The notes under the pieces were generated by a model. It ran no database searches. It was not told where the DNA came from and was given only the letters and a program-made list of their open reading frames with translations. A stretch of DNA of 54,982 bases from Magnetococcales bacterium (GTDB lineage Bacteria; Pseudomonadota; Magnetococcia; Magnetococcales; JADFYX01), in contig JADFZU010000001.1 in the NCBI GenBank assembly GCA_015232365.1, forward strand, positions 106,739 to 161,720, written 5' to 3'. The position numbers and the translations under genes were made by a program. Of this stretch, positions 1 through 9,203 are shown one piece after another (the stretch's first letter is position 1; every line of letters starts with the position of its first letter).

Positions 1-2100
1 TTCAATCTCTTTACCTATACTCTGAATTACACTCAGGTCAGCCCCGGCAATTTTAATCCCAACCGGGGTTTTGATTCCAGTTGCAAGCATATCGATACGG
101 GTTTTGATCGGCATCACCCAGGCATTGGTTACACCAGGGATTTTTACCGCACTGTTAAGCTGCTCTTTAATATCTTTTAAGTTAATGCCAGGCCGCCACT
201 GTTCTTTTGGTTTTAGCTGAATAATGGTCTCAATCATGGTTAGCGGTGCCGGGTCAGTAGCGGTTTCAGCCCGTCCTATTTTGCCAAAAGCCTGCTTCAC
301 CTCCGGCACAGTACGAATCAACTTATTGGTCTGCTGCAAAAGTTCCTGGGCCTTGCCGATGGATATGCCGGGAAAGGTGGTGGGCATGTACATCAGATCT
401 CCCTCATCTAGATCAGGGAGAAACTCAGAGCCGATCTGTTTGAGTGGCAGAAAACCAACGCCAACTATAAGCAGACAGAAAAACAGCACTACAACCGGGG
501 ATTTTACCACTAAGGAGACAAACGGTTTGTAGAGCCACATCAGACCGCGGTTTATAGGGTTTTTATGTTCAGGTATGATATGGCCTTTGATGAAATAGCC
601 CATCAATACTGGAACCAGGGTAATGGATAGTGCTGCTGCACCAGCCATGGAGTAGGTTTTGGTAAATGCCAGAGGAGAAAACAGTCTTCCCTCCTGAGCC
701 TCCAAGGTAAAGACTGGTAGAAAGCTCAAAGTGATGATAAGCAGGGCAAAAAATAGTGACGGACCAACCTCGCAAGCCGCCTCGCTGATCAGTCTCCAGT
801 GGGTTTTGTCATCCAGCTTCTCGCCATGGTTTTTTTTATAGTTCTCTATATGTTTGTGAGCATTCTCAATCATAACTATAGCGGCATCAACCATTGCACC
901 GATAGCTATGGCTATTCCACCCAGTGACATGATGTTGGCATTTATCCCTTGAATTTTCATGATTAAGAAAGCTACTAAAATACCGATAGGCAGGCTGATG
1001 ATAATGACCAGGGAAGATCGAAAATGAAAGAGGAATATAAGGCAGATAATAGCGACAACTATAAACTCCTCTACCAGCTTTAGTTTTAGAGTGTCGACAG
1101 CTCTTTTGATCAAGCTGGAACGGTCATAGGTGGTGACAATCTCCACCCCATCAGGCAGCCCCTTTTTTAGCTCCTCAAGCTTTTTTTTCACACCATCAAT
1201 AGTAGTCAGGGCATTTTCGCCAAAGCGCATGACTACAACACCGCCGACAACCTCTCCTTCGCCGTCCAGTTCGGCTATGCCCCTACGCATCTGGGGGCCT
1301 ATACGCAGATCGGCAATATCACTAAGAAGAATGGGGATGCCTTTATCGCTCAAACCCAGGGGGACATCTCTTAAATCTTGCAGACTTTTTAAATAGCCGG
1401 TAGCCCGCACCATGTACTCCGCTTCAGCCATCTCCACCACCGAACCGCCAACCTCCTGGTTGGCCATGCGAACCGCCATCTTGATTTTTTTTAATGGCAT
1501 GTTGTAGGCACGCATTTTGATGGGGTCTAGAACAATCTGATACTGGCGCACCATGCCGCCGATAGTAGCTACTTCAGATACTCCGGGTACGGTCTGCAGT
1601 TCAAATTTTAAAAACCAATCTTGCAGAGAGCGTAGTTGGGAGAGGTCATGTTGTCCGGTTCTATCCACCAAAGCGTACTGAAATACCCAACCTACACCGG
1701 TGGCATCTGGGCCTAGTTCTGGCTGTACACCGGGGGGAAGGCGGTTTGCCACCTGGCTTAGATATTCTAAAACCCTGGATCTGGCCCAGTAGGGGTCGGT
1801 GCCGTCGGCAAATATTACATATACATAAGAGTCGCCAAAAAATGAGTACCCCCGGACTGTCAAAGCTGATGGAACTGATAGCATGGCCGTAGTTAACGGG
1901 TAGGTGACTTGATCTTCAACCACCTTGGGAGCCTGTCCTGGATAGCTGGTTTTGATAATAACCTGAACGTCTGAGAGGTCGGGAATTGCATCTACCGGAG
2001 TGGCTTTTACCGCATAGATTCCTGCTAAAATCAACACTCCTGTCAAGAGAAAGACCATGAATCGATTTTCAATCGACAGCATGATGATTTTTGCGATCAT
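1..2100 (-). CDS. cusA: Heavy-metal RND efflux pump CusA (3' part missing)
   Basis: Inner-membrane proton-driven RND transporter of the heavy-metal (HME) subfamily, exporting Cu(I)/Ag(I) from cytoplasm or periplasm through CusB and the outer-membrane factor. The reading frame is open from its ATG to the left edge, giving about 700 of the usual 1030-1050 residues. The N-terminus ([20 protein letters not shown]) and the motif [13 protein letters not shown] at about residues 400-412, with its intramembrane Asp, are typical of CusA/CzcA. The ATG overlaps the cusB stop as ATGA, and a GGAGAA Shine-Dalgarno sits inside the end of cusB, so the two are translationally coupled. Metal specificity rests on the CusF domains next door; the cut region may hold some of the methionine ligands. 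Family assignment is secure, copper over zinc/cobalt is inferred. Confidence 0.93.
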   Translation of the reverse strand, partial: MIAKIIMLSIENRFMVFLLTGVLILAGIYAVKATPVDAIPDLSDVQVIIKTSYPGQAPKVVEDQVTYPLTTAMLSVPSALTVRGYSFFGDSYVYVIFADGTDPYWARSRVLEYLSQVANRLPPGVQPELGPDATGVGWVFQYALVDRTGQHDLSQLRSLQDWFLKFELQTVPGVSEVATIGGMVRQYQIVLDPIKMRAYNMPLKKIKMAVRMANQEVGGSVVEMAEAEYMVRATGYLKSLQDLRDVPLGLSDKGIPILLSDIADLRIGPQMRRGIAELDGEGEVVGGVVVMRFGENALTTIDGVKKKLEELKKGLPDGVEIVTTYDRSSLIKRAVDTLKLKLVEEFIVVAIICLIFLFHFRSSLVIIISLPIGILVAFLIMKIQGINANIMSLGGIAIAIGAMVDAAIVMIENAHKHIENYKKNHGEKLDDKTHWRLISEAACEVGPSLFFALLIITLSFLPVFTLEAQEGRLFSPLAFTKTYSMAGAAALSITLVPVLMGYFIKGHIIPEHKNPINRGLMWLYKPFVSLVVKSPVVVLFFCLLIVGVGFLPLKQIGSEFLPDLDEGDLMYMPTTFPGISIGKAQELLQQTNKLIRTVPEVKQAFGKIGRAETATDPAPLTMIETIIQLKPKEQWRPGINLKDIKEQLNSAVKIPGVTNAWVMPIKTRIDMLATGIKTPVGIKIAGADLSVIQSIGKEIE

Positions 2101-3662
2101 GGAGTTTTCTCCCCAGATGCAGTACTAATCTCTGTTATTTCATACTCAAACTCATCTATTTTTCCCAAGTTGAACACTACCTTTTGACCCGGTTTCAGGC
2201 CATCAATGGAGACTCCGTTTGCCAGGGAAAAATCCATTGTCATTGCTGGCCACTGTAATGCGGGAATTGGTACATGGGAGAGTTTTATCTTGTTCTCATC
2301 GGCTATAATTTGACGAATAGTACCCATACTGGAGATAGGGGCTGTCTTAGGTGTTTTTTCCACCTTCTTTTTCGGCCAGTGCTCCATGCTCTCCATATCT
2401 TCCTGACCCTCCATATCCTCCAGGCGGTCTAGAGAGCCGCTCAAGCTGGCTTGGGAGTCAATTAAAAACTGAGCCGATGTTACCACCTTGTCGCCATTTT
2501 CAAGTCCGGCCAACACCTCAACCATGCCCTCGCTCTCCATGCCGGTACGGATCTCTTTAGCTTTATATCTACCATCACCTAAAGCCAGAATTATACGCTC
2601 CCCACTGCCGCTGCGAATGACTGCCTCACGAGGGATAGCCAAAAGGTTTTTTTTTGCATCAGCAAAAATTGCAACTTTTGCATACATGTTTGGTTTCATG
2701 CGTTCATCAGGGTTTTTAAAACGGAGCCGGACTTTTAGTGTTCTGGTTTTAGCGGTAAGGGTTGGGTAGATGTAGTCTACTGTGCCCATCCAGGTTTTCC
2801 CTGGTAGATATGATAATTTTGCCTCTGCCTTGCCTCCCAATGTTACCCAGTCAGCCTGACGCTCAAACACCTCTGTTTGCAGCCAGACATGGGAGAGGTC
2901 AGAGAGTGTCATAATATTCATCTCAGGCATGACCCGCATTCCCTGACGAACCTTTAACTCGCTTACAATACCGTCCTGAGAAGCGTAAACCGCAATATGC
3001 TGTTTGACTTTCCCGGTTTTTTTTATCTGCTTGATTTGAAAAAGGGTCAAACCCAACGACTGTAAGCGTATCTCCGAGGCCCTGATCAGTCGCCGGTTTT
3101 TGCTTGAGACAGATTGCAAAAACTCCTCTTGGGCATTGACTAAAGTTGGAGAGTAAAATTCAAATAGCAGTTGCCCCTGCTTAACCCTTTCGCCCTCTGA
3201 CTTTACAACCAGTTTTTCTATCCAGCCATCAGTCCGTAGATGGATATGGCTTATTCTGGTCTCGTCAAAAGCAACGTAACCAACGGTATCTATACGCCGT
3301 TGCAGGTCATGTGGTTTGGCGATAGCGGTACGCACGCCAAGATTGTTGACCATAGCAGCAGAGATAATCACGTGGGAATCATCACCATCTCTGTTGTTAT
3401 CGTTACCGGCATAAACCGGGGTTAGGTCCATCCCCATGGGAGATTTTCCCGGTTTGTCCCGGCGGTAGGTTGGGTCCATAGGGGCTACCCAATAGAGAAC
3501 CTCCTTCTCCTTGCTCTGTGAACCAGCAGAGACGTCAGACTTAGAGCTGTAATCCAGGCCAACAGCGTGCAAGACTCCTTGGGGAACCAACTCTTGACCA
3601 ACAAGCCAACCACCGGCAAACAGACCTGCAATAAATATTACAATAGCTGCTATTGACCTCAT
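2097..3662 (-). CDS. cusB: CusB-type periplasmic adaptor with C-terminal CusF domain
   Basis: Membrane-fusion protein linking CusA to the outer-membrane factor, 521 residues. In order: an N-terminal membrane anchor/signal (residues 1-24), a heavy-metal-binding segment at about 55-85 ([20 protein letters not shown], resembling the YHS-like CPMHP domain but without its cysteines), barrel-sandwich/beta-barrel adaptor domains (about 100-410), an acidic Met-rich linker, and a CusF-like domain (about 445-515) with the WPAMTMDF copper-site signature (Trp plus two Met). Canonical CusB lacks the last domain, so the chaperone is fused in cis here. The ATG overlaps the upstream outer-membrane-factor stop by four bases with GGAGAG before it. 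The gene is part of a minus-strand operon. Confidence 0.92.
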   Translation of the reverse strand: MRSIAAIVIFIAGLFAGGWLVGQELVPQGVLHAVGLDYSSKSDVSAGSQSKEKEVLYWVAPMDPTYRRDKPGKSPMGMDLTPVYAGNDNNRDGDDSHVIISAAMVNNLGVRTAIAKPHDLQRRIDTVGYVAFDETRISHIHLRTDGWIEKLVVKSEGERVKQGQLLFEFYSPTLVNAQEEFLQSVSSKNRRLIRASEIRLQSLGLTLFQIKQIKKTGKVKQHIAVYASQDGIVSELKVRQGMRVMPEMNIMTLSDLSHVWLQTEVFERQADWVTLGGKAEAKLSYLPGKTWMGTVDYIYPTLTAKTRTLKVRLRFKNPDERMKPNMYAKVAIFADAKKNLLAIPREAVIRSGSGERIILALGDGRYKAKEIRTGMESEGMVEVLAGLENGDKVVTSAQFLIDSQASLSGSLDRLEDMEGQEDMESMEHWPKKKVEKTPKTAPISSMGTIRQIIADENKIKLSHVPIPALQWPAMTMDFSLANGVSIDGLKPGQKVVFNLGKIDEFEYEITEISTASGEKTP

Positions 3663-4924
3663 TTTTTCTCTCCAATCAAAAATAACAGCTTGGTCTGGGT
3701 GCTCAACTCTGCGTGCTGAAGTTTTAGTTTGTCCAGCCTGACTTTTAGTTCGGTTAGATGGGCACGGATAACGCCGTTAATATCTGTCACGCCGCTCTGA
3801 TATCCGGCCAGTGTCGTCTGGGTATAGGTAACGGCTTCCGGAATTAGCTTGAAAGTAAACAGTTTTAGACGTTTTTTGACCAAATCCAAATTAACAGTAC
3901 TCATCTCCAGTTCTGATTGTAGCATTCGTAATTTATCATCCCTTTCATGCTGTGCAGCCTCTACGCCAATAGTTCTGGATTTATAGATCCGGTCTTGACG
4001 GTTTTTGGTGAAAAGGGGAATATCCAAAGAGACCATTACCGAGAGCAGGTTGGAGCGTTCAACTCCCATTTTATTGTCACGTCTATAACCATAGGTCAGA
4101 TCAGTCATCCAGGCAGGTTTATACTTTTCTTCGGCAAGCTTGACTCCAAATTGGCTGGTTTTGATCTTGCTGTCAGCCAGGAGAATTGCCGGATGGTTCT
4201 GGAGATTGTTCAGAATTGCTTCTTGGTTTGGTAGATCGTCAAATTCAGGAAAAACCGCTGGGATCTCCCCAAAGGCAGATTTTCTCCCGATCCATTTTGC
4301 AAGTTTGGCTCTAGCAATTTTTTCCTTATCAGTTATTTTCAACAGACGGTCATCCATCCTGGAGTGGGCCAGGGATGCCTCTAGAATCCTCTGTTTTTTC
4401 TCTTTGCCAGAACTGTAGCGAAACTGTGCAATCTCCACAAACTGACTTAAAAATTTTTTACTTTTCAAAACAGTTTCATGGGCAAGTTTTTGGAATACTA
4501 TATCTATATATGCAAGACGGACATCACGGAGAATTGCCAGGCGCTCCAGGTCAACTTTTCGATCTTTTATCTCGGCTTTGGAGCGGGTTTTGTTCTGTTT
4601 TATCTCCAGGGAGTCGCCACGGGGAATCATCTGTTGAAAACCAACCTGCTGCTGGGTCATGTTCTCTTGATCCAGATCATAACTATCAGTCGGCATTCCA
4701 ATAAGAGCCATTTTAAGTCGTGGATCTGGCCACTGATTATCAGCAACTGATTGTTCCATTAGTAATCGAGATTCAGCTTCTAGTTGCAGGAGCAGGGGAT
4801 CATTTTTTGTCGCCAATGTCTCAGCCTCTTCAAGAGATAGAGAGGCAAGAGCAGGGAGGCTCAAGAGGCCAGATAACAGAAGAGTAACCACTGCAAAATA
4901 TTTAAGACAGGGTCTTGGCGGCAT
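3659..4924 (-). CDS. TolC/CusC-like outer membrane efflux protein
   Basis: Outer-membrane factor of the copper RND pump, 421 residues. The preferred ATG gives MPPRPCLKYFAVVTLLLSG, a good signal peptide ending near ALA, and lies behind an AGGA Shine-Dalgarno; an in-frame TTG 12 bases upstream is less likely. The rest is alpha-helical with the TolC pattern (SLEEAETLATKNDPLLLQLE at the mature N-terminus and long coiled coils repeated in two halves). The operon order is cusF-like, this gene, cusB, cusA with four-base overlaps at both following junctions. TolC-family membership is clear; the Cus role comes from context. Confidence 0.88.
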   Translation of the reverse strand: MPPRPCLKYFAVVTLLLSGLLSLPALASLSLEEAETLATKNDPLLLQLEAESRLLMEQSVADNQWPDPRLKMALIGMPTDSYDLDQENMTQQQVGFQQMIPRGDSLEIKQNKTRSKAEIKDRKVDLERLAILRDVRLAYIDIVFQKLAHETVLKSKKFLSQFVEIAQFRYSSGKEKKQRILEASLAHSRMDDRLLKITDKEKIARAKLAKWIGRKSAFGEIPAVFPEFDDLPNQEAILNNLQNHPAILLADSKIKTSQFGVKLAEEKYKPAWMTDLTYGYRRDNKMGVERSNLLSVMVSLDIPLFTKNRQDRIYKSRTIGVEAAQHERDDKLRMLQSELEMSTVNLDLVKKRLKLFTFKLIPEAVTYTQTTLAGYQSGVTDINGVIRAHLTELKVRLDKLKLQHAELSTQTKLLFLIGEKK

Positions 4925-4949
4925 GACAATCCTCAAAGTTTGTTAATGT

Positions 4950-5318
4950 TTACTGCATTGGTAAAATTTTGGTGATTACATACTCATACTCACCAGATTT
5001 CATAAGAACAAAATGGACCTTTTGTCCAGGTTCCAAGCCGGCAAGGGAGGTGTTCTTCTTGACCGAAAAATCCATCCGCATTGGCGGCCAGCTTAGTGCC
5101 GGTATTGGGCCGTGGCTTATGTTTACTTTATGCTTTTTGCTGTTGATCGAGTTGAGTTTACCCATGGCTTGGATCTCATGTTGATGGGCAGAGGCAGATT
5201 TATTGATTTCACCCATACTACCATGATCTGAATGGTTGTTTGCTCCTGCAGCTATAGCGGTTCCAGATAACAGTAATAACACCAAGGCCAAGGTTGAAAA
5301 TGGTACAAATTTATGCAT
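4950..5318 (-). CDS. cusF: CusF-like periplasmic copper-binding protein
   Basis: Small periplasmic Cu(I)/Ag(I) chaperone, 122 residues. Signal peptide at residues 1-23 (hydrophobic, ending TAIA), a His-rich stretch (NNHSDHGSMGE), then a CusF OB-fold with the ligand motif WPPMRMDF (Trp and two Met). It is close to the CusF domain fused to CusB in the same operon, so the cluster carries one free and one tethered copy. The ATG follows GGAGA at good spacing. It is the first gene of the cusF-OMF-cusB-cusA operon, 25 bases before the outer-membrane factor. Confidence 0.88.
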   Translation of the reverse strand: MHKFVPFSTLALVLLLLSGTAIAAGANNHSDHGSMGEINKSASAHQHEIQAMGKLNSINSKKHKVNISHGPIPALSWPPMRMDFSVKKNTSLAGLEPGQKVHFVLMKSGEYEYVITKILPMQ

Positions 5319-5517
5319 TGGTTTCTCCAGGCAGATAGTTGAAAGTTTTAATATTTATATTGAGCATTCATTTTGTATAGGAAGTTACTCTTAGTAGTGT
5401 TGATTGCATGATAATTATTGGTAAAAATATGCGTCTGGAAACGTTTATGTGCAAAGGCCAGTATATCAAGATAGTTTACCAAAAGATATTTTTTTTTAAC
5501 TCTGGTAGGGTAGAAGC

Positions 5518-5545
5518 TATTTAGTTGACAGCCTCTAATGGTCAA
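5518..5545 (-). promoter_or_regulatory. Possible sigma-70 promoter for the cus operon
   Basis: On the minus strand TTGACC (5545-5540) and TAAATA (5523-5518) are separated by 16 bases. A TTGAC...GTCAA inverted repeat overlaps the spacer, which could be an operator. It lies about 200 bases before the cusF-like start. The match is moderate in AT-rich DNA and no CueR- or CusR-like box was recognised. Confidence 0.25.
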
Positions 5546-5610
5546 GCTGACAGAAATGGCTGAATAGACAATTTTTATTTTAGTATTTTTATGTCTGTTT
5601 TAAACTTGTA

Positions 5611-5946
5611 TCATCTTCTATTTGCTGTTTTTGGTGGTTTGCTACAACAGGCTCCAACATGTTTTAAATTATCTATCTGGTTTTTTTCCTTGAAAAGTAC
5701 CCACCCCCTACTTAGGCGAGATAAAAAACTATCATCAGGGGGGTGTCCTATATCTGTTAATAATCTCTCAATCTCTAAAAAATTTATATGCTTTAAATCA
5801 TAAGTTAAGGTAACTCTATTTTTCTGCCAATCAGTTCTGACTAGAGTTACCCCTTCAATAGCAGAAATTGATTCAACAATAGCATCTCCGCACTGAGAGC
5901 AGAACATTCCAGTAACTTTAACTTTAGCGGTTGCCTGCTGTTTCAC
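5611..5946 (-). CDS. HMA-domain metal-binding protein
   Basis: A 111-residue protein whose first two thirds is a heavy-metal-associated ferredoxin-like fold with the GMFCSQC motif (Cys16, Cys19), typical of CopZ/Atx1 and P-type ATPase N-domains binding Cu(I), Hg(II) or Zn(II). The C-terminal third is basic and carries an extra Cys-Cys pair (GACCSKP), not part of the standard 65-70 residue chaperone. The GTG start sits five bases after GGAGG; a TTG four codons upstream would place the Shine-Dalgarno inside the gene. It lies upstream of the cus operon on the same strand, with a 290-base gap, so it is probably a cytosolic copper carrier with its own promoter. Confidence 0.8.
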   Translation of the reverse strand: MKQQATAKVKVTGMFCSQCGDAIVESISAIEGVTLVRTDWQKNRVTLTYDLKHINFLEIERLLTDIGHPPDDSFLSRLSRGWVLFKEKNQIDNLKHVGACCSKPPKTANRR

Positions 5947-6231
5947 TCTCTCCTCCAATTGAGCATTTTTTCATGTTGATGATAACAGAAAAAAAGAGTG
6001 ATTTTATAGAATTTTATTGAAACATTTAAACAAATGTTACTTTTAAGCGACAGATATGTTACCACCAAAATCCTGTAAATATCGCTGTCGTGGCTGCAAC
6101 TCTCTGAAATCATCATCACCATAACCATTTTTCTACTAATGACCATCCTGAACATTGTACAGAAAGGCTATATGGGTGATATAAAAAGGTATTAAGTGGA
6201 GCTGTAAACAGTAAACACAACAAAAAAGCAT

Positions 6232-7512
6232 CTATATTTTTAAATTAGGAGAGTCTATGGCAGTTGCATCAGGCATGCTTTGCTCTCTAATAATATCTTT
6301 AAGCTGGTCGTGAGCTTCGGCAAAATCTGGATCTATAGCGATAACCTTATGAAAACTGGCAACAGCTCCATCAATATCTCCAAGAGCTTTTAAGCTGTTA
6401 CCAAGGTTATAGTGGGCTAGGGTGTTGTCAGGTGAAAAACTTATGGCTTTTTGGTAGCTGCTTACGGCTTCATTATGGTGTCCTTGCTCAGCAATTGCGT
6501 TGCCAAGGTTGATATGAGCCTGGGTGTAGTCCGGTTTAATATCTATGGCTTTGTGAGCATTTATAATTGCAGCATCCAACTCCCCTTGCTCTTTTAAAAG
6601 ATTGCTCAGGTTGCTGTATGCCTCAGCAAAATCCGGGATGATTTCTATAGCTTTTTTATAGCTTGCAACAGCTTCGTCAACTCTGCCCTGTTCGCTAAGA
6701 ACATTGCCGAGATTGCTGTGAGCTTGGGCTAGTTCTGGGTTTATTGTTATGGCTTTTTGGAAATTGGCAACTGCATCATCAAGTTTGCCTTTGTACTGTA
6801 GAGTTGCCCCGAGGTTGTTCAAGGCTGCGGCATTTTCCGGGTTGAGTTTAAGGCTCTTTTTATACCAAAAAATTGCATCGTTAAACTTCCCTGATTGATG
6901 ATAGTCTATCCCTTTTTTAACAGCTTCCAGTGCCTCAACATCATTTTTTACACTTTTAACCTTTGCACTGTTGGAGCCGGTTTTTTTTGGTTTTACAAAC
7001 AGTATATAAAAAAGTAGTACAACCCCTGCAACCATTAGTAGAAAACGGATAGATACCAACGCTTTATAAAAGTTACCGTTTGTGTTGGGCTGCACTTCAA
7101 TATTATTTTTTTCTGATTTACCCTCCTCCTGCTCACTTTTAACGACTGCCGGTAGCGGTTTGGTTTGAATCTTTGGCGTTTGCTCAGGTAGGGTTGCTTT
7201 TGCCGCTTTGTCAATAGGTTTTTGAACACCGTTTTTTATTCTGTATTTAGGGGCGTTGGCAAGACGTTCCGATGCCAGTGTTTTGTAGAAATCGCTGTTA
7301 TCATAAGGATTTTTTGGTTCGTTAAAAAAAGGTTGTGTTTTTCTAACCTGATTTTTTTGCTGGGGTGGTTTCTCTCTTTTGAATTTTGTATATCTGCCAA
7401 GATGGTCAGAAAGCTTGAGTTGAAGAGTCTCAGCCGTGGCTAAGCTGGCTGTAGGAAGTGCTGCGGCAAACAGAAAGAGAGTGCCGTAAAAAGCTAGAAA
7501 AAATTTATGCAT
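6232..7512 (-). CDS. Membrane-anchored TPR-repeat protein
   Basis: A 426-residue protein with an N-terminal signal peptide (1-27, ending SLATA), a Lys/Pro/Gln-rich low-complexity region to about 150, a single membrane helix at about 155-172 followed by KPKK, and about six tetratricopeptide repeats from 197 to the C-terminus (A.NNLG/A.SNLG and 34-residue periodicity). TPRs bind partner proteins; no catalytic domain is visible. With both a cleavable signal and an internal helix the topology is ambiguous. It is followed on the same strand by no obvious partner, so a function cannot be assigned. Confidence 0.75.
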   Translation of the reverse strand: MHKFFLAFYGTLFLFAAALPTASLATAETLQLKLSDHLGRYTKFKREKPPQQKNQVRKTQPFFNEPKNPYDNSDFYKTLASERLANAPKYRIKNGVQKPIDKAAKATLPEQTPKIQTKPLPAVVKSEQEEGKSEKNNIEVQPNTNGNFYKALVSIRFLLMVAGVVLLFYILFVKPKKTGSNSAKVKSVKNDVEALEAVKKGIDYHQSGKFNDAIFWYKKSLKLNPENAAALNNLGATLQYKGKLDDAVANFQKAITINPELAQAHSNLGNVLSEQGRVDEAVASYKKAIEIIPDFAEAYSNLSNLLKEQGELDAAIINAHKAIDIKPDYTQAHINLGNAIAEQGHHNEAVSSYQKAISFSPDNTLAHYNLGNSLKALGDIDGAVASFHKVIAIDPDFAEAHDQLKDIIREQSMPDATAIDSPNLKI

Positions 7513-7537
7513 GGCGTTTTAAATTTCAACCACTTTA

Positions 7538-8254
7538 TCAACTGAACCAGAGAGTTTGAACAATAACACTAACTCCGGCAATGGCGGCTATAGTAAGCAC
7601 TGCATACCTGGTTTTACCTTTATCCAGCCATTTAGCTGCAGGTTGGGCTAAAAGCAGTCCCAATAGTACTGCTGGCATTAGATATAGGCCGTTTAAAACT
7701 TCTTCTACACCCATCCGTCCAACTTTGTTGAGTCCAGCCAATGTAAGTAGACTACCTATGAAAAAAAAGATGGCAAGGGTTCCTCTGAATTTTGGTCCAG
7801 AGGCGTTTTGGTAGAGTAGGGCAACAGGCGGTCCACCCATTGCGGTAGTAATGCTCATAATCCCGGAGAGCAGACCAGCTGGAATAGTGGTGCGGAGGCT
7901 ATGTTCCTGAATATGAATGCCGATACAAGATAATAGCACCGATGAGAGCACCAAAAAACCAAAGAGTAGGGATAGGCTATGGTTTGATAGGCTTTGCAAC
8001 ATGTATGCACCAATGGTAAGTCCCGGTAAAAAGCCGATAAGCAGCCAGCCCAAATTACGTATATCAGCCTCTTTTCGCTCTCGATAGGCCATGGTAAAAG
8101 AGAGTAGAAGCCCTGCAAAGGTAATAGGGCCTGGAACCAACTCCGGCTGTAAAAGCATAAGAATAGGTGCCGCAACCAGAGCGAAGCCAAACCCAACCGC
8201 CCCCTGAATAACAGTACCGCATAAAAGAGTAAAAAAAATCAGGGAATATTCCAA
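7538..8254 (-). CDS. TSUP-family (TauE/SafE) membrane permease
   Basis: A 238-residue polytopic protein with about seven or eight hydrophobic helices. The N-terminal GAVGFGFALVAAP and the second-half TAMGGPPVALL match the duplicated signature of the TauE/SafE/TSUP family, which exports sulfite, sulfonates or other organic anions. The predicted start is TTG after AAGG; no upstream ATG is in frame. The substrate cannot be read from sequence, and no sulfur-metabolism genes sit nearby. It lies 25 bases upstream of the TPR gene on the same strand, so co-transcription is possible. Confidence 0.82.
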   Translation of the reverse strand: MEYSLIFFTLLCGTVIQGAVGFGFALVAAPILMLLQPELVPGPITFAGLLLSFTMAYRERKEADIRNLGWLLIGFLPGLTIGAYMLQSLSNHSLSLLFGFLVLSSVLLSCIGIHIQEHSLRTTIPAGLLSGIMSITTAMGGPPVALLYQNASGPKFRGTLAIFFFIGSLLTLAGLNKVGRMGVEEVLNGLYLMPAVLLGLLLAQPAAKWLDKGKTRYAVLTIAAIAGVSVIVQTLWFS

Positions 8255-8709
8255 GCTAACTACCTTAAATTTTTATGTAAATATAGATATTAAGTATACT
8301 TTGTTGAGGTGGTTGGGGCAACGGTAGTTGGAAGTTGGAGTTGGGGGAAGGTTGGATTTGTGTTTTGAATTGTAAGTGATATTTAATAATGGGTAATCAA
8401 AACTCATTTGGCTGCTTAATAGAATACTAGCCAGCAAGTCGCAAGAACAATACCCTTTATGCCACTCCAGGCCACATATGTACTGTATTTCCTGAAACAC
8501 CATTCCGGGCATCATTCGTGCAACATACTGGCTAAATTGATTTACATAGCCTCTTTTGAAACTGTTCTGTAGAAAAACAGATATTTTGTTTCTATTGCGT
8601 TTCTAGAATTTACAGGCCATAAAACCAGAAACCGCAGATAGAATTACTAGAGGCGAAAGAAAATCCACGTAAATACAAAGCCGGGTATAGTTATTAGTAA
8701 AAAATGTTA
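8255..8709. other. 455-base intergenic gap, no gene seen
   Basis: Spacer between hemerythrin and the TSUP gene. It holds a G-rich tract on the plus strand (8310-8354, repeated TTGG/GTTGG) that could in principle form a two-layer quadruplex, and an 80-codon minus-strand frame of poor coding character. No RNA gene or terminator was recognised. Confidence 0.5.
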
Positions 8710-9141
8710 TTAATTCTGCTTGTCTAGGATGTGTTCACCAAACTTTTTGTCAGTGTTTAGAATATGGTTGATAAGCCACTGATTCAAAAAATCCAATAAT
8801 TCTGATGCTGGAACAGGCGTCCCAACTTTTAAACCTTTATGTACTTCAACGACTTTTGTGGAGAAGCTTCGGTGCTGATTCAAGTGTTTTTTGTAATCCT
8901 CATTAGAGCTGTTTTCATAATCAAACTTTTCCATCAGGGTCTCTTCTTCTTCAAAGTGATAAATCGCATAACTTAAAAGGTCTTGGACTATTCTCTCCAT
9001 TGTGGCTATCTGGAAATTACCTGATAGTTTATCTGATGCTTCATTAAGTGCATGGACCAGGATCTTGTGCTGATCATCAATTTCTGTAACACCGGTCATA
9101 TACTCATCTTTCCAAAGTAACTTGTCTGGTTTATCTTCCAT
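8710..9141 (-). CDS. Bacteriohemerythrin
   Basis: A 143-residue O2-binding four-helix protein with a complete di-iron ligand set: His25 (DDQHK), His62 and Glu66 (HFEEEE), His86 and His90 (HLNQH), His126 and Asp131 (HILNTD). The spacing matches the canonical hemerythrin motif, so it should bind the diiron centre. Such proteins store, deliver or sense oxygen in microaerophiles. It starts 62 bases after the GGDEF/EAL gene on the same strand, so the two are probably co-transcribed, linking oxygen to c-di-GMP signalling or to oxygen protection of that enzyme; this link is inferred. Confidence 0.93.
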   Translation of the reverse strand: MEDKPDKLLWKDEYMTGVTEIDDQHKILVHALNEASDKLSGNFQIATMERIVQDLLSYAIYHFEEEETLMEKFDYENSSNEDYKKHLNQHRSFSTKVVEVHKGLKVGTPVPASELLDFLNQWLINHILNTDKKFGEHILDKQN

Positions 9142-9203
9142 AATCTTTATGTCCCCTTATGAGTATGAATTCAGAATAGGTTTGATAGATTTGTTTAAGT
9201 GCA

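Noticed and set aside
5348-5545. 65-codon minus-strand frame between cusF and the HMA gene
   Set aside because: Odd amino-acid makeup, no Shine-Dalgarno and no family; it overlaps a likely promoter region.
5943-6155. 70-codon minus-strand frame upstream of the HMA gene
   Set aside because: Overlaps the HMA start and looks like random AT-rich sequence.
8301-8356. G-quadruplex in the G-rich tract
   Set aside because: Only GG runs with one GGGGG; too weak to claim without experiment.
8273-8515. 80-codon frame in the TSUP/hemerythrin gap
   Set aside because: Low-complexity and no ribosome site; unlikely to be coding.
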